This document shows positions 54,016 to 64,000 of a stretch of 64,000 nt of DNA, one piece after another. Source of the DNA: Tetrahymena elliotti 4EA. Taxonomy: Eukaryota > Ciliophora > Oligohymenophorea > Hymenostomatida > Tetrahymenidae. Location: contig JH720323.1 of assembly GCA_000231825.2 (NCBI GenBank), positions 585,825 to 649,824 of the forward strand, in the 5' to 3' direction. Within the stretch, counting starts at the first letter, position 1. Every line of letters begins with the position of its first letter. Below the pieces are notes generated by a model that saw only the letters and a list, made by a program, of their open reading frames with translations, was not told where the DNA came from and did no database searches. The position numbers were made by a program, and so were the translations under genes.

Positions 54016-54982
54016 AGAATAATAAAATATGTAAACCTTAAAACAACCTCCTCTTAAAGTAAAATCTTATTTAAATATTAAAAAATTTTCTAAGTCAAAT
54101 AACTTAAAGTGTAATTTATTCACATGTATGTATTGTAATTTTAAAATAAATTAATATATCAAAAACACTTTTAAAGCATTCTTTCTATCTATCTATGCAA
54201 ATAATTTGATAAGTACCTAAAAGCTTTGGAATTTAATATTTTTAGCTAAATCTTCATATCAAATCAGGATCATTATTTCTATATACATTTTTTTATATTA
54301 TAAAATATTCATATTATCTTATAAGTACTTTATAGCTCAGTGAAACCTTTCAGCTGATTGTAAGTAAATTACAAACTTAAAATATTCAATAAATTCTTAA
54401 AAAATTATTAAGTGATAGATTTTTTAAATAATTGAGTATTAATGATTCTAACACCTACTTTTTGAAAGTAATGCATATTAGTTTTTTATTAAATACAATT
54501 AAATTAGTTAAAAGTAATATTACCAATAACCATAATAACTTTCCTAAAATTTGATAAAATTTTTAAAATAATTAACTCGACATTGAAACATTTTAATTTC
54601 TGAAATATTAATTTTTACACAAAGTAGCTAAATAAGTATAAAATTTTCCAATTGAAATTATTTTTTACCTTTAATTAATGAATATTCTATACTAACTCTT
54701 GATTAATAACTTATAAGGTCAATAAAATAAAACCAAAGATTAATAAATAATTAAATCTCTAATATAAAAGCTTATAATTTTAATCTAAATTTTCTTATAG
54801 AATAAATCAATTTAACAAAATATTTAAATATAAATAATTTAGTAGTTAAAAAACTAATTTCCTAAGTCTTTACTTTAATTTTTAAAAATTGAAATTTTTT
54901 GATTGTATAGTAGGTTCAAAAAGCAAATACTTAAAATATATTTCTATGTTATTTAATTAGATTTTTACATTAAAATTACGAA
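54016..54982. other. intergenic spacer
   Basis: Between convergent 3' ends of the single-TM gene and the FOP-like gene. A/T-rich; nothing recognised. Confidence 0.6.
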
Positions 54983-55873
54983 TCAAGATATATTTTCATG
55001 ATAGTCATAATCTTCTTCAAGCTACATAGAATCAACAGATTAATCTTAACCATGACTCATAGAAGCGCCATATGTATCTTCCATACTACTAAACATTGGA
55101 TTTTTACGTTCATTATTTTAAACTATGGCTTTTCCTTATTTTGATGTTGGTTTATAATAATCTTCTTCATCTGATATCTAATCATATCCTCCCATAGATT
55201 CTTCAATTTCGTTATTTTTATCATATTTGTTACTTACATTTTTTACATTATCAAATTTAGTAACTGAATATTTATTTGCAATTGAATCTTTTTTTAAAGG
55301 ATCTTCTTTATTATTTTTATTTTGTTCTTCTTTTTATTTTGTTTAGTTTTTTAAGGATTCTTTAGGAGCAGCAGTTGATGTAATACTATCATTTTAATAA
55401 GAGCTTGTATTTACAGCTTTTCCACTTATTGCATTCTAAACAATTTAAACTAAAATAGGTTTTTTTTCAGCTTTATTTGTTTTTGTTTTTTATGCTAAAC
55501 TATTTCTATCTGTGTCATCTAGTAAATTAGCTTCATTGCTAAATATATTTAAAGTATAATCCATTTGATAATATTCTAATAGTTCTTTTACAAGCATTAA
55601 AGTAAGTTTTTCTTCCTCATTTTTCAAAGCATTTTAAATAGATTTATTACTCATATGAAGAGTAGATTCTTTCTTTTTTTGATTCTAAGATGAGAGTTAA
55701 TACTTTTTTTAATTTTTATCTTTATCTAATGGATTGACTGAAGAGGCAGGTTCATTATTTACTGCATTAAAAACTTGCTATCTTATCATAGCTTTGACAG
55801 CAGCCAATGAGCCACTAGCTTCTAAAGTTTGCATAATCAAATCAGACAGTTATTTTTCTTCCTTTTCACTCAT
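54983..55873 (-). CDS. FOP/CEP43-like LisH protein (FGFR1OP N-terminal domain)
   Basis: Single exon, 891 nt, 296 residues, TGA stop. The N-terminus EEKQLSDLIMQTLEASGSLA, then VKAMIRQQVFNAVN, follows the FOP pattern (L..LL.QTLE.SG.L..IKA.LR..VF.A). After a short linker, KLTLMLVKELLEYY and MDYTLNIFSNEANL form the LisH dimerisation motif. The remaining ~170 residues are Lys/Asn/Ser-rich with an acidic end (QLEEDYDYHENIS). FOP-family proteins dimerise through this N-terminal domain and act at centrioles and basal bodies, including ciliary anchoring. FOP, FOR20 and OFD1 share the domain; length and tail favour FOP. Confidence 0.82.
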
Positions 55874-56672
55874 TTTATTAATATGTTTTTTAATACTTTT
55901 TTGATTTCTACAATTAAAATTTTTTGAATAATTAAAAAAACATAGTTTTTTAAAAAAAATTCAAAAATATGATCATTATTTATAAATTGATTTTGTTAAA
56001 TTGTATTAGAAATATCACTTAATGAATTTCTATTCATCTATTTTAATAAATAATTAAATGCTAAGTTTTAAAACTGAACTTAGAATTAATTTAGTTATGA
56101 TTTTAATATCTTTTTTTGTCAAAATAAAATTTCAATAAAACAATTATATCAGAATTGCAATTAAGATTACAATTTTATTAATTAATATCTAAATATTGAT
56201 TGTTTTGTGAATCTTTAATATACTGATTAAAATTAATTTAAAAATAAATGAAAATTTTATTATTTGATGAAATAGATAAATAATAAATTTTCTATTGTCT
56301 TCAGGTACTACTAGATTAGTTAGAAAATTCAGATATTTTAAAATTTAAAGATTTTAAAAAGAAAATGGATTAAATGAATATTTGAATTTTGAAGAGTTTT
56401 GTTGGTTGGCTAACACAAAAAAAGATATAGCTAAATGTATAATAGGTAAATATTTAAACTTTAATGCATATTTATATTATTTGTATCATTTTGTTTTACT
56501 TTTTTGATAGAAATTTTGTTAAATTTATTAATTAAATTAGGTTTGTATGAAATCTTAAAATTTATTTGTTGTTATAAGCTTAACAAATCATGTAAAAGAA
56601 TATCAGAACCAAAGAAAAAAAATTATCTAATCAAAAATTATCAAAAAAAAAATTTTAGTTAAGAATAAAAAA
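55874..56672. other. spacer with one possible orphan exon
   Basis: Between the divergent FOP-like and PH-domain genes. Mostly A/T-rich. The only coding-like piece is at 56304-56445, listed separately. Confidence 0.5.
56304..56445 (+). pseudogene. possible orphan exon resembling an EF-hand half
   Basis: A TTCTATTGTCTTCAG acceptor-like sequence precedes an open stretch reading KENGLNEYLNFEEFCWLANT, and a GTAAAT donor-like word follows. The LNFEEFCWLA part resembles an EF-hand exit. I could not join it to an upstream start, and the downstream continuation runs into the start of the PH gene. It may be a gene remnant or chance. Confidence 0.2.
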
Positions 56673-57356
56673 ATGGTAGATACAGTTGATTTAAATTCAG
56701 ATCTTAAGAGTATTGTTAAGGAAGGCTGGTTAGAAAAAGAATCTAAATTTTTGAGATCATGGAGAAAGTAATTAAAGCATTATTTTTACATTTTTATTTA
56801 AAAAATTCATTCTACAACCATTATCTTCAACAATCAAATATGAATGATACATTACTAAAAAATCTATTTATCCAATAGACGTTGGTTTGTTCTCACTAAC
56901 CTTACTTTGTACACATTTAAGGAGTCTAAGGTTTATAAGAATCCTACTGAAGTTATACCTTTGAAGAGTGTTACAACTATAAAATCTGCAGAAGATGAAA
57001 CAAATAAAGCCCATTCATTTGTAATTAATAATTTCAACAATTTGCTTTCCAAAATAAATTATATGGCAAATAAGAAAAACATTCTTGAAAAAACTGAAAG
57101 TAAAATTTTTATTATTCATAAAACTAATAGAAGCTAGAAGTAGGTGAACGAAAATTTTATATGGTTGCAAGTGCAAATAATGAAAAGGAGTAATGGATTG
57201 GTGCAATAGGTAAACAAATGATTAACATTAAATAAAACTTAAAATTATATCAAGAAAATAAGCAGAATTTGTTAAATTTTTTGAATATAAATAGGTAAAT
57301 AAATGGTTAAGTTGATATAAAGAGGTAAACCATCTTTCAGTGATGAGGACGATTGA
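56673..57356 (+). CDS. small PH-domain protein
   Basis: Exons 56673-56767, 56879-57020, 57131-57209 and 57295-57356 give 378 nt, 125 residues, TGA stop. The whole protein is one pleckstrin-homology domain: VKEGWLEKESKFLRSWRKRW, FVLTNLTLYTFKES, VIPLKSVTTIKSAE, KFYMVASANNEKEQWIGAI. The invariant Trp of the last helix is present. The basic patch in the first loop (KFLRSWRKR) suits phosphoinositide binding. The tail is short and acidic (FSDEDD). Probably a membrane-lipid adaptor; no other domain. Ciliates have many small PH-only proteins, so the exact orthologue is unclear. Confidence 0.9.
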
Positions 57357-57696
57357 TTAGGAAGAATAAACAAATAAACAATAATATAATAAATATCTTA
57401 TTTTTCAGACTATTTGTATTTAGGTGTAAGTTAAATACCAAGAAAATAAAAGCAATTAGATGAAATAAATAAATAAAAATTAAAGTGGAAATAAACAAAT
57501 AAACAAAAATAGAAGATAGGTGCTTTGAAAAGAAAGTATGAGATCAATAAATCAATAAAACATTAATTGTATGTTAATAAATCTTTGAAATTAATAGAAA
57601 TATATTTTAATGCTTGTAAACCTATATTAATAATTAATCAAATTGCATAATTGGTATTAATAATTTTGTTATAATATTCTTATTCGCTTAATCAAA

Positions 57697-57735
57697 TTCT
57701 CTTAATCAATCAATCAATCTATCTATCTATTCTTT
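57697..57735. repeat. CAAT/CTAT tetranucleotide microsatellite
   Basis: Tandem AATC units change into ATCT units, then decay. Confidence 0.8.
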
Positions 57736-58375
57736 CTACTCAATCATTCTTTTTCTAAATTTGACCAATTTTAGATTTTTTTCTGTTTTCTAAAACTATG
57801 ATTCTCATTAACATCTTTCAATTTATTTTTTGAGATATTTTTCTTCTATGCTGGTTATTTTTAGTAAACTAATTTACTTCTAATTTTATGACAATATTAA
57901 ATTTATTCTTTGTAAAATAAATCAAAGAGTTGTAAGCTCATTACAAATTATTTAATTATTACTTCAAAAAATTCTAGAGTAATTGTAAACTGCACCTTTA
58001 TAAATCAATAAATTTTAAATAAGTAATCTTCACTCATAATTAATTTGATATAAATAGTCTAATACTTGTATTTTTTTTGAGATTCAAATTAACATTTGCT
58101 TTTTGGATAAGTTGAGAAAATAAAAAAGATTGAATAATTAGGATAAACATTTGTTGACTTATAAATATATTTTCATTATGAGTCCACAAAAAAATTTTAA
58201 TAGAGTTTGTTTTCATATAAAAAAGATCAAAAATTTTCATGCAATAATGCCTTCTTATTTGGAGACAAAAATACATACTCAAGAGAAAGCAAACCTACCA
58301 ACTTTTATGAAGTCATTTCAAAAATTAAACACAAAAATATTTTTTAGTTGCTATGGTGTTATGAAGAATTTTTGA

Positions 58376-58580
58376 AAGTTCATTTTGAAAGTTTTTTTTT
58401 CCCTTTAATAAAGAATAAAATATCTTTTGTGTATGCCTCCATAATTTCTTTTATAGAAAATTTTTTGTTTTTTATTAAATAAATTGAAATATTTCTTGCT
58501 AAATATTATCTAAAATTCAAACAAAAGAATTTTATAGAGTTCATTTTCATAATTTTTTTTGCTTTAATAAAGAATAAAGC
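58376..58580. repeat. weak direct repeat pair
   Basis: Two blocks about 160 bp apart share GTTCATTTT, a T run, CTTTAATAAAGAATAAA and a following ATATGTG/TGTGTATG-type word. Short, may be chance in such A/T-rich DNA. Confidence 0.35.
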
Positions 58581-58774
58581 TCAATCAATATGTGTTCTCA
58601 CAATAAGCTTAAAAGAAAATTTTTAAAATGTTTGTTTGAAAATAAAAAAGATTAAAATATTTCATGCAATAAAATTTCCTCTTATTGAACAAAATGAAAT
58701 TTATTAAATAGAAAATAAATTAAATATTTAGACTTTGATAAAACTCTTAGCTAAAATTGATAAAAAAATAATTT

Positions 58775-60778
58775 TCAATTTTAGATTTTTGTGTAATTTT
58801 TCTTAAATTTTTTTTTGTTGTATAATTTTCCTTTTGAAGGTTCTTCAATTTATTATTATTAATTATTTGCATTTAACTTTTCTTCTATTTAATCATTAGT
58901 TTCTTCTATAATATCAGGTTATTCATCATCTGACTCATCACTTTATTTTTCCTTTTCGCTATTAATTTTTTGATATTATTATTTTTGATTTTAATCACTT
59001 ATTGTATCCTCATCTTACAAATTACTTGTTTGCTATTCTTAAATATCTTTACCTATGTTTTCATCAACTTAATCATTTTCATCTTAATCTTTTTCTTCCT
59101 CATTTTCTTCATAGCTACTATCTTCATCATCATCTACTAATTCTTGAAATTATTCTTTGTTTTGTTGACTTTATTCGTTTTCAGGATTTTGAGGTTAACT
59201 AACTATATTTACTTAACTAGAAGCTTGCTCATCATTACTTATTTGATTTGGAGCTTAATACTAACTTGTTTAGTCTATTGAGGCATCTTCTTGTCTTTAA
59301 TCAGTGACATTTTGATTGACAAAAGGGATATTTAAAGAAATTTAAGAAAGGTTATTAATATTTTCTGCTCCTTCATTTTATGGTTCTCTAAGGTTTAAAT
59401 TAGTCAACTCAGCAACACTAAGAGTATTCTAAAGGGCTTAGAGTAAGATTGGTTCATAATCCATTCTACATTAAGGACATTTACGATTATTGCCAGTTAG
59501 AGCCCATCTATCGAAGCAAGTTTTATGAAAAACCTTTTTGCATTTATAATGATATCTTACTTCAGTATCGCTTTAGTATTTTTCTAAGCATATTCTGCAT
59601 GAATCTTCTAATTATAATTCAGAATGTAGTTCACTAAATTTTTTACTCTTATAAAGCATCAAAGTAGATACTTTTTTTTTCTGTACAGTGTATTTATAAA
59701 TAAAAATAGCAAGTAAGATTGATGATAAAATTACTAAAAATATCAAAAAATTTGTGAGCATATTCAGAAATTAAGTTTCTGGATCATTTTAAAATAGTTC
59801 TTTATCGTAGCTACTTAAAATATCATTGATTTTTTCTTAATCGAAGGTAAGTTAAAAGTTTGTTCCCTACTTATAGGAGTAAAAGCAAAACAATAATGGT
59901 TTTTATTATACTGTGCTATTGTTTTCGCCAAGGAAATTATTTGGATTTGGTTAATATTCTTACTGTTGATCGAATTTCTAAATGTATTTTTTATCTAAAA
60001 TGATTTTTTATGGCTCGCTTAGCAGATACTAAGAAGAGATTTAAAATGAAGTAAAATCTGTAAAAACTATTACTTAAAGCAATCCTTATTTAAAATCAAG
60101 CAAAATTATATCATCCTAAGGATTAACAGATATCCATTATATTCCACTTTCCATTTAAGCTATCCAAGGTTTTTGTTTTACATTGACTAATCTCAAATTG
60201 AATTCACATGATCTACCTACATATTCTAAATTGCATTAGCAAATACCATTTACACATTATCCTCTTTAAGAGCAATCAAAAGGACATCTAAGGTTTTTAT
60301 CTAAAGGCTTTTCTTCCCAAGATTACCATCTAATTGTGTAAATTAACTTATTTCTCTCATTCTACATCAACTAATCACTAATTATTACTGTAGCATACTA
60401 ATGTTAAACATTATCAGGTATTTCTTTTTCAATGAAGAGCAAATTTGACCTAAAATTCTGTTAATAAATGTCCAAAAATTCACTATTAACACATTAGCTA
60501 CCAAGAATATTAGACAAACAAAAATAAATATCATCCTACTCTAGCAAACGATTGTGAGAATTTTCAAATTTGTTTTAAAAAGATATCTCAACCTAAATGT
60601 ATCTATCAACTTAAAGTCTATCTTCTCTATTTTATGAATCTAATTCTATTTTGAAGTCAATTCTGTTTGTGTCTTGTTTAATTTCAACCTAATTCTTAAG
60701 CTATGCTCCTAAAGCTATCCTAGAGATCAAAGCAAAGTAAGTGACTATGCAACAAAAAAATGAAAATTTAGCTTTCAT
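58775..60778 (-). CDS. EGF-like, single-TM, RING-type membrane protein with an altered zinc ligand
   Basis: Single exon, 2,004 nt, 667 residues, TGA stop. A signal peptide is likely (KAKFSFFCCIVTYFALISR). The extracellular part has an EGF-like Cys cluster (CPFDCSQRGQCVNGICQCN) near residue 160. One TM (LTNFLIFLVILSSILLAIFI) lies near residues 342-361. The cytoplasmic RING follows: CRICLEKY, then YKCKKVFHKTCFDRW, then CPQCRM. A RING-H2 would have His two residues after the third Cys; here it is Lys (CKKVFH). The C-terminal ~240 residues are very acidic and Gln-rich (DDDEDSSYEENEEEKD). Architecture suits a transmembrane E3 ubiquitin ligase. The Lys may weaken the first zinc site or a nearby His may substitute. 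Confidence 0.85.
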
Positions 60779-61608
60779 TCTAACAAAACTAAGTAAAATT
60801 CTTATTAAAATTAAGTGTTATTTTATCAATTTAATTCTTTAATATAAAATTTTTAATACAGATGGATATTTATTTCTAATTTCAGATTTATGAGTTTATT
60901 TACTCTCACAATCTTTAGTGAAGTAAGAATTTGAGAACTTCCAAATTTTGTTTAATATAAATTAATCAATTGAGGCATTAAATTATAAAAATAGATTGTA
61001 TGGATAAAATTGTGATTGTGTTACCATTATTCATCATGAATAATTTATTACAAATTAAAAATATTAATACTTAAATATGAATATATAAAGGTTGTTTCAA
61101 TACTTAAATTAAAATTTTATACTCAGATTGCTTGGTTTACCCAATTAATTTTATTTATATTTTATATTTTTTATTAGTAAGTTTTTATTATTATTATATA
61201 TTATTTTTAAGATGTATATATCAACTAAAATCACTTCAAATTTAAGATATTTATTTGTTGGTTGTTATTTATTTGTTTTATCTTTTTGGAGGATTTTATG
61301 ATTAGAATTAGTTGCTACTCAAAATGAACAAAAATATTTTTATTTTAGCTTTTTTAAATATTGAAATTTGAAAATGCATAAAAATATTTGTTCGAATTTA
61401 ATTTTGAATCTATAGTTAAAGGTTTTTCATGATAAATACAAATTTGCTAACATCAGTCTTTTTTTCTATTTTTTCATAGTATTTTACTTTTATTTTCTGT
61501 TAGCAAAAACAGAATCCCTAAATTTTATATGAAAATTATTAAACTAATTTCTCAAAAAAAGAAATATTTTACTTTGGAATATTAAATAACTAGGTGATGT
61601 TTTCATTT
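60779..61608. other. intergenic spacer
   Basis: Upstream of the EGF-RING gene and downstream of the ANKRD13-like gene. A/T-rich, nothing recognised. Confidence 0.6.
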
Positions 61609-64000
61609 TCATAACAACTAAGTGGCCTAAAAATAAATTTATAAAATATTTAAATGTCATAAAAAATATTTACTTGAAAGCAGAGAAAGTTATATTAGCA
61701 TAAATTGAGTAGCTCAGAGGGATTTAAACTTTTACTGGGAATCCTTTTTTAATCAAGACATCATTTACTTATTAGTCTTTAAAGACTTCATAAAGATTCA
61801 TCAAAAGCTGGTTTCCATTACTTAAGAATTGTAAAAGGGGCATGAATACTTTAAACTTTATTGGAAAATCTTCAGAAACATATAACCCCAGAGTTTATTT
61901 TTTAATTTCATTTTTGTTAGTCTCAGTAATTTTCACTTCAAAGGGATTTCCATTATCCATACCATTTATTTTGATATCTTTCATACTGACTTGATAGCTT
62001 AATTACTATTAATTATACATACTCTCATTTCTCCTATCACTTAAATATGAAGCATCATTAGGACTAACAACAGATTTAGTTGGAGATAAATCTTAATTAC
62101 TAGTTATATACTTTTCATAGTTTTTAAGGAAAGGAATCCTTGTTTTCTTAAAGATCATATATCTATATCTTAGTTGTAAATCATACTTATCACAATTATA
62201 ACCTTATACCTTGTGGTTTTGCTTTGATCCAAAAAATGATTTACTTTAGTTTATTGTAGTTTTTTCTATTTTTAAATTTCCTTAAATACTTTCTGTAGAG
62301 TTTAAGAGATCTTAAACAATTTTCTTCTTTTCTTCAGAATCAACTTCTTACTTTAGTTTATATGATTAATTAATCTTTATATTAAAAGCTAATAAATAAA
62401 ATTACTAATGGAAAATGAAATGTCTTTTCTTCTTTTTGGACTATTGTCAAAAAATCAAAAACAGTAGTACAACTCACTGTTTTTTCATTCAAGTTAAGAC
62501 AATTAAAAATTAAAGATTAGGCTCTTCTCTTGGATCGATACTTTTAAAAACCTGCAAATGTGCTATCACATCTTACAGACCTTCCATATTTCCATATTTT
62601 AAATGTATCTGAAGGTGCTAATTTAGATACAAAAGGTATAATGTTACTCTCGAATTCCCATTTCATCTCCATATAAAAATCAGGAACATCAGATAACAAC
62701 ATATTGTCGATTTCTCTTTTTTATTAGAGAAGGGCATTCTTTTTAAAACTGATAAGATTTTCAAAAAGTAAGCTAGCTAATTAAGGGTCTTTTTAAGAAA
62801 CTACTTCTTCAAAGCAACTCCAATCTTATCTATCCCTAATTCGAGGATCAGCATCTAAAATATAAGTAAATAAATTTAGTAAAATTAATATTATTAATAG
62901 AAATATTACCATGCTTGAGCAATACCTTAATGATGGCATAGTAATTTGGGCTAGAGTAAGATAATTTTACAGCAAGGAGTAAAGGAGTATTACCCTTTTC
63001 ATCTATTTTGTTTATCAAGTGATATCTTTCTTCATTTATAATTCCTTTTAAAAATAAATTTGAGAAAAATTAGTCAAATTAGAAAAATTGAATTGTACTC
63101 TTCACAATAGATTCAACAAGTTCAGCATTGCTTTGAAAAATAGCTCTTATCAAAGAGTCATAAATTTCACTATCTATAAGTCTATTTTATTCTTTTTTAT
63201 CAACAATCTGAGCTGTTTTTGCAGTTTGAGTATCAATTTTTACATCAATAGTGTTAATGGTACCTACAAAAGTTTCATTTTCTGGGAAACCTAATAAATC
63301 ATGGTCGTTTTAAAAAGATTTTTTGGATTTACGTTAATATGGATCTGCTTATAAATATTACTAGCTTGTAAAATTATTTTACAACTGCTGCATTTTAAAG
63401 CTTGATTATTTTTCAAACATATATTTCTAGGAAACCGAAGATCTAGATTAGGCGTCTTGAGCCAATTCAGATTAGCTATTTGCTAAATGATTGAGTTGAT
63501 TTTATTAATAAACATTTAATGAATCGATATCTTGGAATTATTCTTATTTCATATTAGGAGAAATAAGGCTAGAAAATTTAGAATTTGTGTCATTCCCTGC
63601 ATATGAATTTTAGTTTTAATAAATAGAAGATGAATTTAATTTATTGTTAAAGGTTTATCCATTTGAGTTTTATTTATTGCCAAGATAAAATGAATTATTA
63701 GTTTCTTAAAAATTAGTTTTTTACAAGTTTTTATTTTCGTTGTTATTTTATACTTGAATGTTGCTGAATTTTTTTTGCAGCTATTCTTAGAAAGCAGCCT
63801 TTTTTTCTTCTATATTCTTTGATTATTCTTCTAATTTAGCTTGTATCTATTATGATTTTATAACCTGCCTTTAAATCGCCTCTTCTTTTACCTGTTTATT
63901 TATACCATACGAAATAGAAGCAGTTTTATTATTTTACTAATTATTGCTCTTTTATACTTAATTTATTTATGTATTTGAAAATGAAGATGCAGCTGTAGAT
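61609..64000 (-). CDS. ANKRD13-like protein with GPCR-chaperone domain (5' end outside window)
   Basis: Open on the minus strand from the right edge; the start is not in the window. Introns lie near 62856-62911, 62345-62415 and 61615-61665; the frame ends at TGA 61609-61611 in the last-exon model. The first ~200 visible residues are Gln/Asn/Ser-rich. Then an ankyrin unit (KIDEKGNTPLLLAVKLS, AIIKVLLKHADPRIRDRQDW) and the GPCR-chaperone domain: DVPDFYMEMKWEFES, IIPFVSKLAPSDTFKIWKYG, VRCDSTFAGF. Near the end GFPVKVQIPLSYSIYANITF matches the closing strand of that domain. ANKRD13 proteins in animals bind ubiquitinated membrane proteins and act in endocytosis. No ubiquitin-interacting motifs are visible after the domain. 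Confidence 0.85.

Larger units (their letters stand above)
57357..58774. other. intergenic spacer with simple repeats
   Basis: About 1.4 kb between convergent 3' ends. The left end has many AAATAAAC/AACAAATAAAC words (57365-57510), then the CAAT/CTAT microsatellite listed below. A GAGTTCATTTT..AATAAAGAATAAA motif occurs around 58376-58415 and again around 58537-58577, a weak direct repeat. No gene seen. Confidence 0.5.

Noticed and set aside
58040..58375. Overlapping 74- and 80-residue frames on opposite strands
   Set aside because: No motif, no ciliate-code extension, and both are A/T-driven frames in a spacer.

Overview
This is ciliate macronuclear-type DNA, most like Tetrahymena or a close relative. 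It is extremely AT-rich. Every convincing gene reads through TAA and TAG, which fall at glutamine positions inside conserved domains, and every gene ends in TGA. Short AT-rich GT..AG introns (mostly about 50-120 nt) interrupt most genes. Standard-code translation therefore gives only fragments. I re-read both strands with TAA/TAG = Gln and rebuilt the exons by hand. For the Rex1, LACTB2, RPP30, CCDC77, PH-domain, TMC-like, single-TM, EF-hand and two CDPK genes, the summed exon lengths keep frame exactly.

Layout, left to right. A long minus-strand coiled-coil protein with possible Sfi1-like helices runs off the left edge (1-3716). Next come a Rex1-type DEDDh exonuclease (4438-6535, +) and a giant EF-hand plus double HELP/WD40 protein of the EMAP/EML family (7227-16475, +). 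A 100-N assembly gap sits at 17087-17186. A block of minus-strand genes follows: two tandem calcium-dependent protein kinases (17450-19377 and 20348-22456), the RNase P/MRP subunit RPP30 (23331-24906) and a TMC-family membrane protein (25839-28975). After a 2 kb gene-free stretch come an RBR-type RING protein with two C-terminal membrane helices (31053-34200, +), a BAG6-like ubiquitin-like-domain protein (35090-38613, +), CCDC77 (39503-40812, -), a C2HC-motif Gln-rich protein (41488-44049, +), LACTB2 (44986-46043, +), a degenerate EF-hand protein (46586-47926, +) and a large coiled-coil protein (48211-50739, +). After another gene-poor stretch come a glutathione S-transferase (52480-53202, -) head-to-head with a small single-TM protein (53353-54015, +), a FOP/CEP43-like protein (54983-55873, -), a small PH-domain protein (56673-57356, +), an EGF-TM-RING membrane protein (58775-60778, -) and an ANKRD13-like protein cut by the right edge (61609->64000, -).

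These are independent eukaryotic genes, not operons. Recurring themes are basal-body/microtubule proteins (Sfi1-like, EMAP, CCDC77, FOP), RNA processing nucleases (Rex1, RPP30, LACTB2), ubiquitin-related proteins (RBR, BAG6-like, EGF-RING) and calcium signalling (two CDPKs, EF-hand proteins). I saw no mobile element, CRISPR array, tRNA or rRNA. The most notable observations are an RBR protein whose RING2 has Ile where the catalytic Cys should be, a RING with Lys at one zinc-ligand position, a decayed duplicate of the TMC-like gene's 3' end just downstream of it, and a relic of the CDPK2 3' end lying between the two kinases.
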